Source of the DNA: JBBDYD01 sp040901865 | GTDB lineage: Bacteria; Bacteroidota; Ignavibacteria; UBA10030 | Length of the DNA: 28,188 nucleotides | Assembly: GCA_040901865.1 (NCBI GenBank) | Contig: JBBDYD010000106.1 | Location: forward strand, 1-28,188 | Reading direction: 5' to 3' | Shown here: piece after piece, positions 1 through 7,817 of the stretch | Layout of the letters: each line of letters opens with the position of its first letter | Numbering within the stretch: position 1 is the stretch's first letter | Translations under genes and position numbers: made by a program | The notes under the pieces: generated by a model | Seen by the model: the letters and a program-made list of their open reading frames with translations, nothing else | Told to the model about the DNA's origin: nothing | Database searches by the model: none

Positions 1-1001
1 TAAATCTCTTCGCGGAGAGCGGTTTCGACAAGAAACTTTTGGCGGAAATCATGCGCGCGCGCGACAAGCTGCAGAAGGATCGCAGAATCGGCGAGTTCCA
101 TCAGGAATACTTCGGGGGCGGGTTCCGGCGTGACGTGGGGATGCAATCGGGCAAGTTTGAGCATAATCTGACGGGCCTGACCGATATCGGTACCGTATGC
201 AACGCCTACCTGCACCATAATCCGAATAACCATTTCAGGATAGGAATAATTGACGATTTTCCCTTTGGTCAACTCCGCGTTGGGCATGATGATAAGGTTG
301 TTGTCGAAGTCCAGAACCTTGGTGCTGCGAATGCCGATTTCCTGGACGTCTCCGATTTCTCCTGTGGCGAGCAGAATGCGATCACCGGGACGGAAGGGCT
401 TGTCCATCATAATGACAAACCCTGCTATCATGTTCGCGATGGTATCCTGGGCGGCCAAAGCGATGGCCAGCGAACCGACACCCAAAGAAACTACCAGGGT
501 GCTCACATCCTGGCCGAAATAGTTCAGGGTGATAATAAGGGCGATGACGGCAATGACAATCGAAACGACCCGATTGACCAGTGGGAGGACTCCCTCATGA
601 AACTGGGATGCGGTGCGGCGTTCGATCGTGTGCCGGAGGATCGTGTCGGAAATACGGATGAGAATGAGGGTCAAAACGACAACAAAACAGAAGAAGATGA
701 TGCCTTCGGCATAGCCGATGAAGCGAAGGGCGGTTTCGTTGGCTTTTCCGACCGCGTTCTTTACCTGACTGATCGCGAGGTACACGCCCAGTACAATCCC
801 GATCCAGTTTACGCGGTCGATGAGGATCTCGAGGATCTTGTCATCCACCTTGGCGGCCGTCTTTGCCGTGAGTTTCCGTCCTGCGGTCTTGAGAATCCAT
901 TTGAGAATCCAGGCAAGGATCACTACGGAAAGGAATTGGAGGACCGCCGCCGTGACGAAAAATGTCGTTCCGCCTCCGATAAGTCCTTTGAGGTATTGCA
1001 T
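1..1001 (-). CDS. MscS-family mechanosensitive channel (C-terminus cut by window edge)
   Basis: Small-conductance mechanosensitive channel of the inner membrane, which opens under membrane tension to release solutes on osmotic downshock. I translated the minus strand from the ATG at 1001; the frame stays open to the window edge, giving about 333 residues. Hydrophobic helices lie near residues 5-35, 65-80 and 95-115. They are followed by the pore helix with its Gly/Ala pattern (SLGVGSLAIALAAQDTIAN, about 175-195) and the start of the beta domain (DKPFRPGDRI), both family signatures. The start overlaps the pyrE stop by one base (TGATG), so the two are probably co-translated. The long plus-strand frame here is only the antisense of this gene. 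Family assignment is firm; the subtype cannot be given. Confidence 0.92.
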   Translation of the reverse strand, partial: MQYLKGLIGGGTTFFVTAAVLQFLSVVILAWILKWILKTAGRKLTAKTAAKVDDKILEILIDRVNWIGIVLGVYLAISQVKNAVGKANETALRFIGYAEGIIFFCFVVVLTLILIRISDTILRHTIERRTASQFHEGVLPLVNRVVSIVIAVIALIITLNYFGQDVSTLVVSLGVGSLAIALAAQDTIANMIAGFVIMMDKPFRPGDRILLATGEIGDVQEIGIRSTKVLDFDNNLIIMPNAELTKGKIVNYSYPEMVIRIMVQVGVAYGTDIGQARQIMLKLARLHPHVTPEPAPEVFLMELADSAILLQLVARAHDFRQKFLVETALREEI

Positions 1002-1588
1002 CAGTAGTTTCCCCGGCTTCCCGGCTTGATGACAGGATCGCCTTGCCGGCAGAGAGGACATTCCTCCGGCTTGTAGGCGATGACGTCAAGCTGGAGGATG
1101 GAATAGTGCTTTGAATCAAACTTCAATTTGCCATTGCTGCGGTCGACGATATAACCGACCCCGGCGGGTTTTGCCTGCGCACGGCTGACGAGGTCGACCA
1201 CTTCGAAAACCGACCCTCCGGTGGTGACTACATCTTCCACAACGAGGACCCGCTCTCCGGGCCTGATCTCGAACCCGCGCCGGATTTCCATTTTCTCACC
1301 CTTCCGCTCGGCAAAAATCGTTCGAACTCCCAATAAACGCCCGACTTCTGTGCCGACCACGATGCCCCCCAGGGCTGGAGAAATAACGACCTCAACATCG
1401 GTGTACTCGAAATGTTTTGCAATCTCACCAGCGAACAAATGAAGGTACTTGGGGAATTGAAGGACCCTGGCACATTGAAAGTATTGCGGACTGTGCATGC
1501 CGGACGTCAGCTGAAAATGACCTTCGAGGAGGGCATTTGTCTCCCGAAAAATTTCGAGAATTTGTTCCTTGGGGATTTTTGATGCCAT
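1001..1588 (-). CDS. pyrE: Orotate phosphoribosyltransferase
   Basis: Transfers phosphoribose from PRPP to orotate to give OMP, the fifth step of de novo pyrimidine synthesis; cytosolic. The product is 195 residues from MASKIPKEQ, normal for the family. The PRPP-binding loop VLVVEDVVTTGG is at about 114-125 and the FAERKGEK catalytic-loop region at about 92-99. The C-terminus carries a CPLC pair (about 177-180), as in some thermophile and green-sulfur-type OPRTs. The frame is open upstream to an ATG at 1633, but that extension is encoded by A/T-rich sequence next to a repeat array and lacks family similarity, so I chose 1588. No clear Shine-Dalgarno is visible. It overlaps the channel gene by one base. 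Confidence 0.96.
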   Translation of the reverse strand: MASKIPKEQILEIFRETNALLEGHFQLTSGMHSPQYFQCARVLQFPKYLHLFAGEIAKHFEYTDVEVVISPALGGIVVGTEVGRLLGVRTIFAERKGEKMEIRRGFEIRPGERVLVVEDVVTTGGSVFEVVDLVSRAQAKPAGVGYIVDRSNGKLKFDSKHYSILQLDVIAYKPEECPLCRQGDPVIKPGSRGNY

Positions 1589-1633
1589 GAGGAAATCGGA
1601 TGTATTGGGACAACAAGGTAGGTAAAAAAACAT

Positions 1634-1682
1634 CCAAATTCTAATATCGAAATACTAAATAAATCCGAAATCCGAATACCAG
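1634..1682. repeat. Degenerate heptanucleotide array (AATCCGA type)
   Basis: The gap between the TPR gene stop and pyrE holds seven consecutive 7-base blocks in one register. The last full ones are AATCCGA AATCCGA (1662-1675); the earlier ones (CTAATAT, CGAAATA, CTAAATA) are A/T-rich variants. The array is degenerate, and the call rests on the same period recurring at many other loci in the window. Confidence 0.55.
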
Positions 1683-1689
1683 TCCGCCT

Positions 1690-2004
1690 TCACGAAATCT
1701 CGTCAAGCGCATCCTGCATTTCCCGTTGCGCGTGGGTATCGTTCCGTTCATGGGCAACTTCAATGCCGCGCTGCAATACCTGAATCGCCTCAGCCTTGCG
1801 GTCAAGTTTTTGGTACTGGAAACCAAGTTGCTGGTAAGCCGGGACATAGGCCGGATCTCTCTCCAGGACATCGAGGAACAGGGAAACCGCGACGGGTGTT
1901 TCACCCAGCGCGGCATACTCCAACGCGAGGGCATAGCGGGTAAACGAATCGTTGGGATCGTTTTCGAGGAATTCCTTGAGCTGTGCAATACGATCGTTTC
2001 TCAT
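1690..2004 (-). CDS. Small TPR-repeat protein
   Basis: 104 residues with no signal peptide, probably a cytosolic protein-protein interaction module. Two to three degenerate tetratricopeptide repeats are visible: TRYALALEYAALGETPVAVSL (about 22-42), then an AYQQLGFQYQKLDRKAEAI-type motif (about 56-74), then a third, weaker helix pair. The ATG overlaps the stop of the pterin dehydratase gene by 4 bases (ATGA), so translation is coupled to phhB and def. The partner is unknown. TPR proteins this small often act as adaptors, but that is family knowledge and not something the sequence shows. Confidence 0.78.
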   Translation of the reverse strand: MRNDRIAQLKEFLENDPNDSFTRYALALEYAALGETPVAVSLFLDVLERDPAYVPAYQQLGFQYQKLDRKAEAIQVLQRGIEVAHERNDTHAQREMQDALDEIS

Positions 2005-2282
2005 AATTCATCAATACGTGCGGCAAGCGTAAAGTCGCCGCTCGTCAGGCCGCCCGCGCTGTGTGTTGAGAGTACAAGGGTAACCTTGTTCCACCGGATA
2101 TTGATGTCCGGATGATGATTCTGCCGTTCCGCCAGGAGAGCCACGGAATTCACAAATCCCATCGCCCTGACAAAATCCTCTGCTTCAACAGTTTTTCTGA
2201 TCTGCCCTCCCTTGAGGGACCATCCATTAAGCTTCTCCAGTTTCGTTTGAATTTGCTTCTTGCTCAGCTTGATCTGTCCCAT
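2001..2282 (-). CDS. phhB: 4a-hydroxytetrahydrobiopterin dehydratase (PCD/DCoH family)
   Basis: Dehydrates 4a-hydroxy-tetrahydropterin formed by aromatic amino acid hydroxylases, recycling the cofactor; cytosolic. At 93 residues it has normal family length. The active-site signature is intact: ERQNHHPDI (about 52-60), then W at 64 and T/H in VLSTHSAGGLT (about 69-79). GAGGG lies 4 bases before the ATG as a likely ribosome-binding site. It follows def by 21 bases and overlaps the TPR gene by 4. No aromatic amino acid hydroxylase is in this window. In organisms without one, PCD proteins have been linked to molybdopterin metabolism, so the physiological role is open. Confidence 0.93.
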   Translation of the reverse strand: MGQIKLSKKQIQTKLEKLNGWSLKGGQIRKTVEAEDFVRAMGFVNSVALLAERQNHHPDINIRWNKVTLVLSTHSAGGLTSGDFTLAARIDEL

Positions 2283-2303
2283 GGGGCCCTCATTGTGAAT
2301 TGG

Positions 2304-2822
2304 TTAAAAAATAATCGGTTCCCGGCGAACCTGCTTCTCGTGCTCGCTCCGCAGAATGATATGCTTTGAGTCGATTGCGCGGTCGATGGCAAGGATTCCA
2401 TGCACATGATCGATTTCGTGCTGGAGCAGTTCTGAAAGCGCCCCTTCAGCATTGACCGTTCGGGCCTTGCCGTGCTCGTCCCGGTACGCAACCTTGACAG
2501 CGTATGAGCGCTCGACCATGACCAGCAAGTCCGGAAAGGAAAAGCAATCATCCCACAGTCTCATTTTCTTACGGCTTCTGGCAACAATCCGTGGATTAAC
2601 CATCGGGCCACGGATCTCAAAATCCACATAAACAACCTGCTTCGTGGAGCCGACTTGGGGTGCGGCAATCCCCCGTCCAAATCCCCTGCGGGAACGAAAA
2701 TCAGCGAGCGTGTCAGCAAGGTCTGTGATGAGAGAGCGGATTTCTGGAGATTCAAAGTCCTTCACGGGGGAACATCGCTGGCGCAAAACCGGATTTCCGA
2801 GGAGTGTTATTTCCTGAACCAT
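2304..2822 (-). CDS. def: Peptide deformylase, divergent motif 2
   Basis: Removes the N-formyl group from nascent proteins using a bound divalent metal. 172 residues. Motif 1 is GRGIAAPQVG (49-58), close to GxGxAAPQ. The metal-binding HExxH is HEIDH (135-139). The third ligand Cys93 is present, but its context is WDDCFSFPD rather than the usual EGCLS, which makes this a divergent branch. It leads a tight unit (def, phhB, TPR). The ATG at 2822 has no Shine-Dalgarno but a good promoter immediately upstream, so the mRNA may be leaderless. A deformylase-like hydrolase of slightly different specificity is a minor alternative. Confidence 0.86.
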   Translation of the reverse strand: MVQEITLLGNPVLRQRCSPVKDFESPEIRSLITDLADTLADFRSRRGFGRGIAAPQVGSTKQVVYVDFEIRGPMVNPRIVARSRKKMRLWDDCFSFPDLLVMVERSYAVKVAYRDEHGKARTVNAEGALSELLQHEIDHVHGILAIDRAIDSKHIILRSEHEKQVRREPIIF

Positions 2823-2830
2823 GGTATTTC

Positions 2831-2859
2831 AATATAGAAAAGGCAGATATATGAAGCAA
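2831..2859 (-). promoter_or_regulatory. Candidate sigma70 promoter for def, leaderless
   Basis: On the minus strand: TTGCTT (2859-2854), 17-base spacer, TATATT (2836-2831). Only 8 bases separate the -10 from the def ATG, so the predicted +1 falls within a base or two of the start codon. No Shine-Dalgarno is present. Prediction by eye only. Confidence 0.42.
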
Positions 2860-2923
2860 AGCGCCTATGCTTTTCTCAATGGTAGCATGGTGAACGGTGA
2901 TGCGGGGGGTGTGCTGTCAATCA

Positions 2924-3718
2924 TTACACCCTGTGTACCTTACCGAGTTTTTGCCCAAGGAAACGCTCGCCGACCTCTGTGAATGTGTGCGGAATGTCGC
3001 TGACGAAAAACTGAAGGTTGGGTTTCATCGTACTCGGGTTTCTTAGTCCGCTCTCATCCAGAACCCTCCGTACCGCGGCCGCCGTCGCTTCACCGGAGTC
3101 GATCAGCGTTACAGAATTATTCAGAACAGCATTGATGGTTTTGCGGAGGATCGGATAATGCGTGCACCCGAGCACAAGGGTGTCGATTTTCTCGAGGGTG
3201 AGCGGAAAGAGATACTCGCGGGCGATCAACTCGGTGGCTTTGTGGTCAACCCATCCCTCTTCAGCAAGCGGAACAAAGAGGGGGCAGGCTTTCGAAAACA
3301 CCTGGATTGTCGGATCCGCCTGCCTGATCGCGTTGTCATATGCCTTGCTCAGGACCGTCCCGGCGGTTCCAATAACACCCACCCGTTTCTTGCTCGAAGC
3401 AGCCACTGCCGCCTCGGCCCCTGGTACAATGACGCCGACAACCGGCACTCGTGAATGCTTCTGAACAACATCAAGCGCGACAGCCGAAACTGTGTTGCAC
3501 GCAACAACGATAAGTTTAACGTTGTGGGCAATCAACACCTCCGTGTCTTCGGCAGCGTACGTCCGCACGACTTGCGGAGATTTCGGGCCATATGGTACAC
3601 GCGCAGTATCACCGAAATAGACAATATTCTCGTGGGGCAGGTGGTGCATCAACGCCTTTACTACCGTCAGTCCACCAATTCCGGAATCAAAGACGCCTAT
3701 AGGGCGGGATGCACTCAT
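2924..3718 (-). CDS. murI: Glutamate racemase
   Basis: Interconverts L- and D-glutamate, supplying D-Glu for peptidoglycan; cytosolic and cofactor independent. 264 residues, standard length. Visible signatures are VFDSGIGGLTV (9-19) with catalytic-site Asp11/Ser12, VVACNTVSAVAL (71-82) with Cys74, and LVLGCTHYPIL (181-191) with Cys185, the two-cysteine acid/base pair. The ATG overlaps the glnD stop by 4 bases (ATGA), implying coupled expression with nitrogen regulation. The 100-base gap downstream carries the def promoter candidate; I saw no strong terminator there. Confidence 0.97.
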   Translation of the reverse strand: MSASRPIGVFDSGIGGLTVVKALMHHLPHENIVYFGDTARVPYGPKSPQVVRTYAAEDTEVLIAHNVKLIVVACNTVSAVALDVVQKHSRVPVVGVIVPGAEAAVAASSKKRVGVIGTAGTVLSKAYDNAIRQADPTIQVFSKACPLFVPLAEEGWVDHKATELIAREYLFPLTLEKIDTLVLGCTHYPILRKTINAVLNNSVTLIDSGEATAAAVRRVLDESGLRNPSTMKPNLQFFVSDIPHTFTEVGERFLGQKLGKVHRV

Positions 3719-6348
3719 GCTGTCACCGGGGTCAGTTCTGATTCGATGGTTTCCGTAATCGTCTGGAGCAGCGCCTTCCGGACGGTCTCGCGACGATCGC
3801 CGCTTTCGATTTTTCGGCCGTCACGGTCGCGGACGTAAAACGAATCCACAATCCCGTCCGCCCTCGTCGCAATCTTCGCGGACGCGATATCAAGGTCCAA
3901 CCGCGACATGGTTTCTGTGATCTTGTAGAGAAATCCGAGCCGGTCCGGGGCAAAAACGTCGATAATCGAATAGACAGGATGGTCTTCAAATTCCACTCCG
4001 ATGCGTGCGTTGGGGTTCACCGGTTTGGCCAGGCGTTTCCATTTCATCCGGTGCCGCTCGAGGAGGTGCTCGATGTCGGTGGACCCCGCGATAACGTCAC
4101 TGAGTTCCTGTCGGATCTTTGCGCATTGGGACTCACTCAATCCTTTGTGCTGGAGGAAATCGGTGACGCGGAATTTGTCGATGATGACGCCGTCGTTGCG
4201 CGTGAAAATATGGGCATCGAGAATATTGGCATCGTTGGCAGAGAGCACTCCGCAAAACCGGGACAAGGCGAACCGCCGGTCACGCGCGATGATGGTCACC
4301 TCGGTCATCGAATCCTGGTGGATAAAAAGCGCTGCAACAGGCTCGTTGCGCTCAATCCGACGAATGTGTTCTGCAATTTCCTCCGTGTTAAAGGCCGCGA
4401 GATACGCCGCATTGTCAACGGCTTGGAGGTGACCGGAAGAGGATTCCTCCGGGAGCACTCCCGCAAGTGTTTGCACCAATTCCTGAACGGCCTTCGCATG
4501 CCTTGCCCCCGCGGCCTGACGAATCTGTTGTTCCGAAAGACTCTTGTTGAGCACCTCTTTCGACTTCCTGTAGAGTTCGAATAACAACATTCCCTTCCAA
4601 TCCGTCCAAACAGTCTTGTTGACGGCGCTGAGATCGGCATACGTCAGGACGTAGAGATAGTCCAGGAGATCAGGCCGGGGGATCCGTGAGCAGAAGTCTA
4701 TAATGGTCTGCGGATCGCTCAGGTTCCGCCGAAAGGCTACATGCTCCATCAGCAAATGGTTTCGAACAAGAAACGAAACATCTTCAACGATATCGTGATA
4801 CCGCAGTCGTCGCAGAACTCTGTCCGCGACGGCCGCGCCGGTGATTTCATGATCGCCAACACGTTCGGGTTTGGCAATGTCATGAAGAAGGCAGGCAAGG
4901 TACAGGACATCGCGCCGGCGAAGTCCCCGAAATACTTCACCCAGGCTGGTCGACTCGTCTGCAAGGGTTTCCGCGATCGCAACAACACGCAAGGTGTGCT
5001 CATCAGCCGTATAATAGTGGTACTGGTTATGCTGGAAAAAGGCCACCATCGGCTTCCATTCTGGAAGCCATCGTTCAAAGATTCCAAGCTCTGACAACGC
5101 ATGAAGTCCGCGGCCGACGCCCTCAGGAAGGTTTAGGAATTCGCGAAACAAGATAGCCTCGTTCTTTGCCGAAAGTTTTGTGCAGTGGCGATACTGTTTC
5201 GCAATGATGTCTTCCAGGTCCTCCGAAAACGGGGCGCGATGCCGGGCCGAGTGTAAAAGCGCTTGAAGGACGGCAGTGTTTGTTATCGCCGTTCTGGATC
5301 GCGGAGCAACCCGGCCACCCTTGATCATGAACGATTTGTCAAGTAGTGTCGTTTCCTGCGGATGTGGCGTGATGAACTGCCGCTGAAGCACTCCTGCAAT
5401 TCTGCGGCTGAACAAAAACACCCGTCGTGAAGCGACGTAGTACTCCTGCATGAACCTCTCCACACTTGAACGGTTCGGTGTCGATTTGAACTTCAACGCG
5501 TCGGCGACCTGCCGCTGAAAAGCAAACTCGAGTGAATCATGGAGGCCCTTGGATTCCAGGTGCATGGCGTTTCTTGAACGGAGCAGTTGGTCAAATGCTT
5601 TTCCCAATTCCCTGATCTGCCCCGCCGGCACATGCCGGCGAATGAACGGGACCGTGAGAAGTCGGGTGAAGGCGGTCACGCCGGGCTTAAGGCCGCCAAA
5701 CAATTTCACCGCGCCGGATCCCAGCCCGAGCCAGAGAACGGTGTGCAGATCGCGTAATCCGCCCGCGCTGTTCTTGATATTCGGTTCGAGCAATTTGGTC
5801 GATTGCCCGTATTTCTGGTGACGCAATTCCATGCGAGCGACGAGTTCCCGGACAAGCCCGGCACGGTCACCCTTGTCTATTTGAGCCTGAAGTCCTAACC
5901 TCAGCCTGGAGAAAAGCGCCTTGTCTCCGCAAAGGAACCGTGATTCCAGAAGGGAAACCCAGGATTCGACGTCCGTTTCCCGCAACGCAAGGCAGTCTTC
6001 CACCGTCCTCACACTGTGGCCGATGTCCAGTCCGATATCGAGCAGTCGGTGCAAAAGCTTCTGAACGGCAAAGCCCATCTCGGGTGCGTTGGTTTGCGGA
6101 ATCAGAAACATGATGTCGGTGTCGGAGGCAAAGCAGAGCTCTTTGCGGCCGAATCCACCGAGGCAAACGATTGCAACAGAGGACTTTGCGGGATGGGCGA
6201 AGGAGCGAAATGTGGCAGAGATCGCGGAATCCATTGCCCTGGTGAGTGCGAGGGCGGTCCGGATTCCACCTGATCCCTTCCGGTGAAGGTGGGCAACAGC
6301 CCGGAGTTGATTCTGAAAATTATTCCTGGGGGTTACATCGCGGTCCAC
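3715..6348 (-). CDS. glnD: [Protein-PII] uridylyltransferase/uridylyl-removing enzyme
   Basis: Bifunctional nitrogen sensor that uridylylates PII at low glutamine and removes UMP at high glutamine. From the GTG at 6348 it has 877 residues (E. coli GlnD is about 890). In order: nucleotidyltransferase site GGFGRKEL (64-71) with SDTD (75-78), the PII-NTase motif GGLRDLH (196-202), an HD domain with HTLR (about 451) and LLHDIAKP (487-494), and two C-terminal ACT domains (about 682-755 and 792-865) that sense glutamine. The frame is open a further 22 codons to a GTG at 6414, but those codons lie in a repeat palindrome and the promoter region, so I prefer 6348. PII and glutamine synthetase genes are not in this window. 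Confidence 0.95.
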   Translation of the reverse strand: MDRDVTPRNNFQNQLRAVAHLHRKGSGGIRTALALTRAMDSAISATFRSFAHPAKSSVAIVCLGGFGRKELCFASDTDIMFLIPQTNAPEMGFAVQKLLHRLLDIGLDIGHSVRTVEDCLALRETDVESWVSLLESRFLCGDKALFSRLRLGLQAQIDKGDRAGLVRELVARMELRHQKYGQSTKLLEPNIKNSAGGLRDLHTVLWLGLGSGAVKLFGGLKPGVTAFTRLLTVPFIRRHVPAGQIRELGKAFDQLLRSRNAMHLESKGLHDSLEFAFQRQVADALKFKSTPNRSSVERFMQEYYVASRRVFLFSRRIAGVLQRQFITPHPQETTLLDKSFMIKGGRVAPRSRTAITNTAVLQALLHSARHRAPFSEDLEDIIAKQYRHCTKLSAKNEAILFREFLNLPEGVGRGLHALSELGIFERWLPEWKPMVAFFQHNQYHYYTADEHTLRVVAIAETLADESTSLGEVFRGLRRRDVLYLACLLHDIAKPERVGDHEITGAAVADRVLRRLRYHDIVEDVSFLVRNHLLMEHVAFRRNLSDPQTIIDFCSRIPRPDLLDYLYVLTYADLSAVNKTVWTDWKGMLLFELYRKSKEVLNKSLSEQQIRQAAGARHAKAVQELVQTLAGVLPEESSSGHLQAVDNAAYLAAFNTEEIAEHIRRIERNEPVAALFIHQDSMTEVTIIARDRRFALSRFCGVLSANDANILDAHIFTRNDGVIIDKFRVTDFLQHKGLSESQCAKIRQELSDVIAGSTDIEHLLERHRMKWKRLAKPVNPNARIGVEFEDHPVYSIIDVFAPDRLGFLYKITETMSRLDLDIASAKIATRADGIVDSFYVRDRDGRKIESGDRRETVRKALLQTITETIESELTPVTA

Positions 6349-6353
6349 ATCAC

Positions 6354-6382
6354 AATATAAAGAATGAGACCGCAAACGGCAA
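6354..6382 (-). promoter_or_regulatory. Candidate sigma70 promoter for glnD
   Basis: Minus strand TTGCCG (6382-6377), 17-base spacer, TATATT (6359-6354). The GTG start at 6348 follows 5 bases after the -10, so the transcript would begin at or next to the start codon. Same layout as at def. Prediction by eye. Confidence 0.42.
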
Positions 6383-6405
6383 CGAATCCGGGGAAAGCAC
6401 CAAGT

Positions 6406-6439
6406 AATTGGCACTTGCCAATTGTCAATTGGAAATTTG
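6406..6439. repeat. Palindrome plus CAATTGN heptamer array
   Basis: AATTGGCA (6406-6413) and TGCCAATT (6416-6423) form a perfect 8-base stem with a 2-base loop. The right side continues as a 7-base-period array (6412-6439) with units CACTTGC, CAATTGT, CAATTGG and AAATTTG. It fills the gap between the CsgG-like gene stop and the glnD promoter. It may act as a transcript-end hairpin for the upstream gene, although no T-tract follows. Confidence 0.6.
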
Positions 6440-6464
6440 TTTGGAACTCAGCGAAACATGCGGC

Positions 6465-7661
6465 TCATCGAAAATATCCTGCGATCTCCATCGCAAGATC
6501 CCGGGCTGCGCCCTCGGCGGCACGGCTCACGAGCTCGTCATCCGGCGGAGGATAGGCCTCGGGGACTGCGCACAACTGCCGCGATTGATAACTCAACGCT
6601 TCCTTATCCCCGCGGTACTTTCCGAACTTGATCTCGACGATCTGGATGTGCGGAACATTTCCGGATTTGACGATGGTGCCGCGTTCGACGTCGACAATCT
6701 GGTAGCTGGCATTCAATTTTGCGGTGGCCCGCCGTGTGATGGTTGTGACCGTCGCCGTCACCTTTTTCTTGGGCTTATCTTTTCCTTGAGAGATCTCTTC
6801 TTCTTCACGGTACATGGAAACAATGTCAGGCGGATAATCATTGACAACAGAAGTGATCTTGCCGAAAACGAACGCATGAATCCCGAGGAGTTTTCCGATT
6901 CGGGCAGCCGACGCAGGATCCACGAATTCCGATTGCTCAAACTTCAGTTCTCTGATGAGTTCATCAATCTTTTCTCTGGTCACGAACTCGAGAAACTCCA
7001 TATTTTTCGGGTTTTGCATTGCCTCGCTGATGATCCGATCCGCTACCACAACCCCAATCGCACCGTACCAGTCTTTTCCGCTCAGATTGTCAAACGGCAT
7101 CACCGCAATTCGCATGACCGCGGCCCTGCGGTTCCGCTCATAGCGTTGCCGCGCTTCTTTATAGTCGGCAATGTAATCCTGCGCGCGCGAATACTCCTTC
7201 GCCGCATCTTTTGGCATTCCTTGATCTTCAAGGGAGATCCCCGCCGCATAGTGTTTCTCAGCGGCCTGTCGGCGTGCGTTCTGGAATTCACGTTCCACGT
7301 CACGTGCCTGCAAGGTCACACGTTGCCCGGTATCCTCATGCGTCTGCGGCGGCAGACTCCGCACAGCATCGGACATCGTGAGAATATCCTCGTACAATGC
7401 AAACGCCGCGTCCCAATCGTTTGCCCCCTCGGCGCGCTGTGCCTGGGCGTATGTGTTGTCGTAGATACCCGGAAGCTCTTGCGCGAGAAAATCCAGGGCT
7501 TCCGCATGTCCCGGATCGTCGCGGAGAGTTTCCACAGCATAACGGACAGCATTCACCATGTCTCCGGACTTGTACGCCTTCTCGGACAAGCCCCAGGGCC
7601 CCGACGAACATCCGATGAGCACGAGAGTCACAATCAAGCCAACGAGGTGAAAACATTTCAT
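6465..7661 (-). CDS. CsgG/TolB-N-like outer-membrane lipoprotein
   Basis: 398-residue lipoprotein. A short signal sequence ends in the lipobox LIGC (Cys18). Residues 25-180 form an alpha-helical, TPR-like region (YAVETLRDDPGHAEAL and similar). Residues 184-398 resemble the CsgG fold (RIAVMPFDNLSGKDWYGAIG, then VTREKIDELIRE and IGKLLGIHAFVFGKIT). CsgG-like proteins form or assist outer-membrane export pores; this one could equally be a periplasmic sensor of the same fold, and no curli genes are nearby. The start at 7661 is set by AGGAG 7 bases upstream and by the signal peptide; the open frame further upstream runs through the heptamer array. A TATATT lies 12 bases before the ATG. Confidence 0.74.
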   Translation of the reverse strand: MKCFHLVGLIVTLVLIGCSSGPWGLSEKAYKSGDMVNAVRYAVETLRDDPGHAEALDFLAQELPGIYDNTYAQAQRAEGANDWDAAFALYEDILTMSDAVRSLPPQTHEDTGQRVTLQARDVEREFQNARRQAAEKHYAAGISLEDQGMPKDAAKEYSRAQDYIADYKEARQRYERNRRAAVMRIAVMPFDNLSGKDWYGAIGVVVADRIISEAMQNPKNMEFLEFVTREKIDELIRELKFEQSEFVDPASAARIGKLLGIHAFVFGKITSVVNDYPPDIVSMYREEEEISQGKDKPKKKVTATVTTITRRATAKLNASYQIVDVERGTIVKSGNVPHIQIVEIKFGKYRGDKEALSYQSRQLCAVPEAYPPPDDELVSRAAEGAARDLAMEIAGYFR

Positions 7662-7687
7662 GAAATTGCTCCTAATATAATCCAATC

Positions 7688-7780
7688 GGTGAAAGGTGAA
7701 ATGTAAAACGTGAAAGGTTGTGAGGCCAAAAATTATTGCTGACCGCACTTCACTTCTCACCTTTCGTATTTCACTCTGCG
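7688..7780. repeat. Inverted heptamer arrays, GTGAAAN / NTTTCAC type
   Basis: Left arm 7688-7722 has 7-base units GGTGAAA (twice), TGTAAAA, CGTGAAA and GGTTGTG. Right arm 7746-7780 carries the complementary type (CACTTCA, CTTCTCA, CCTTTCG, TATTTCA, CTCTGCG). The two arms could fold into an imperfect hairpin of roughly 30 base pairs. The location is the gap between the LTD-protein stop (7818) and the lipoprotein start (7661), so it may end the upstream transcript or buffer the downstream promoter. Confidence 0.7.
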
Positions 7781-7817
7781 CTAATTCCAAGTTAAGATAA
7801 CCATTTTGCTGAAATCC

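Noticed and set aside
39..1007. Long plus-strand open frame of 322 codons
   Set aside because: It is the antisense of the MscS gene, whose membrane helices and PFRPGD motif are clear on the minus strand.
6348..6414. GTG at 6414 as the glnD start
   Set aside because: Would put the N-terminus in the repeat palindrome and place the promoter inside the gene.
6408..7706. Plus-strand open frame of 432 codons
   Set aside because: Antisense of the CsgG-like lipoprotein; no signal peptide, motif or ribosome-binding site.
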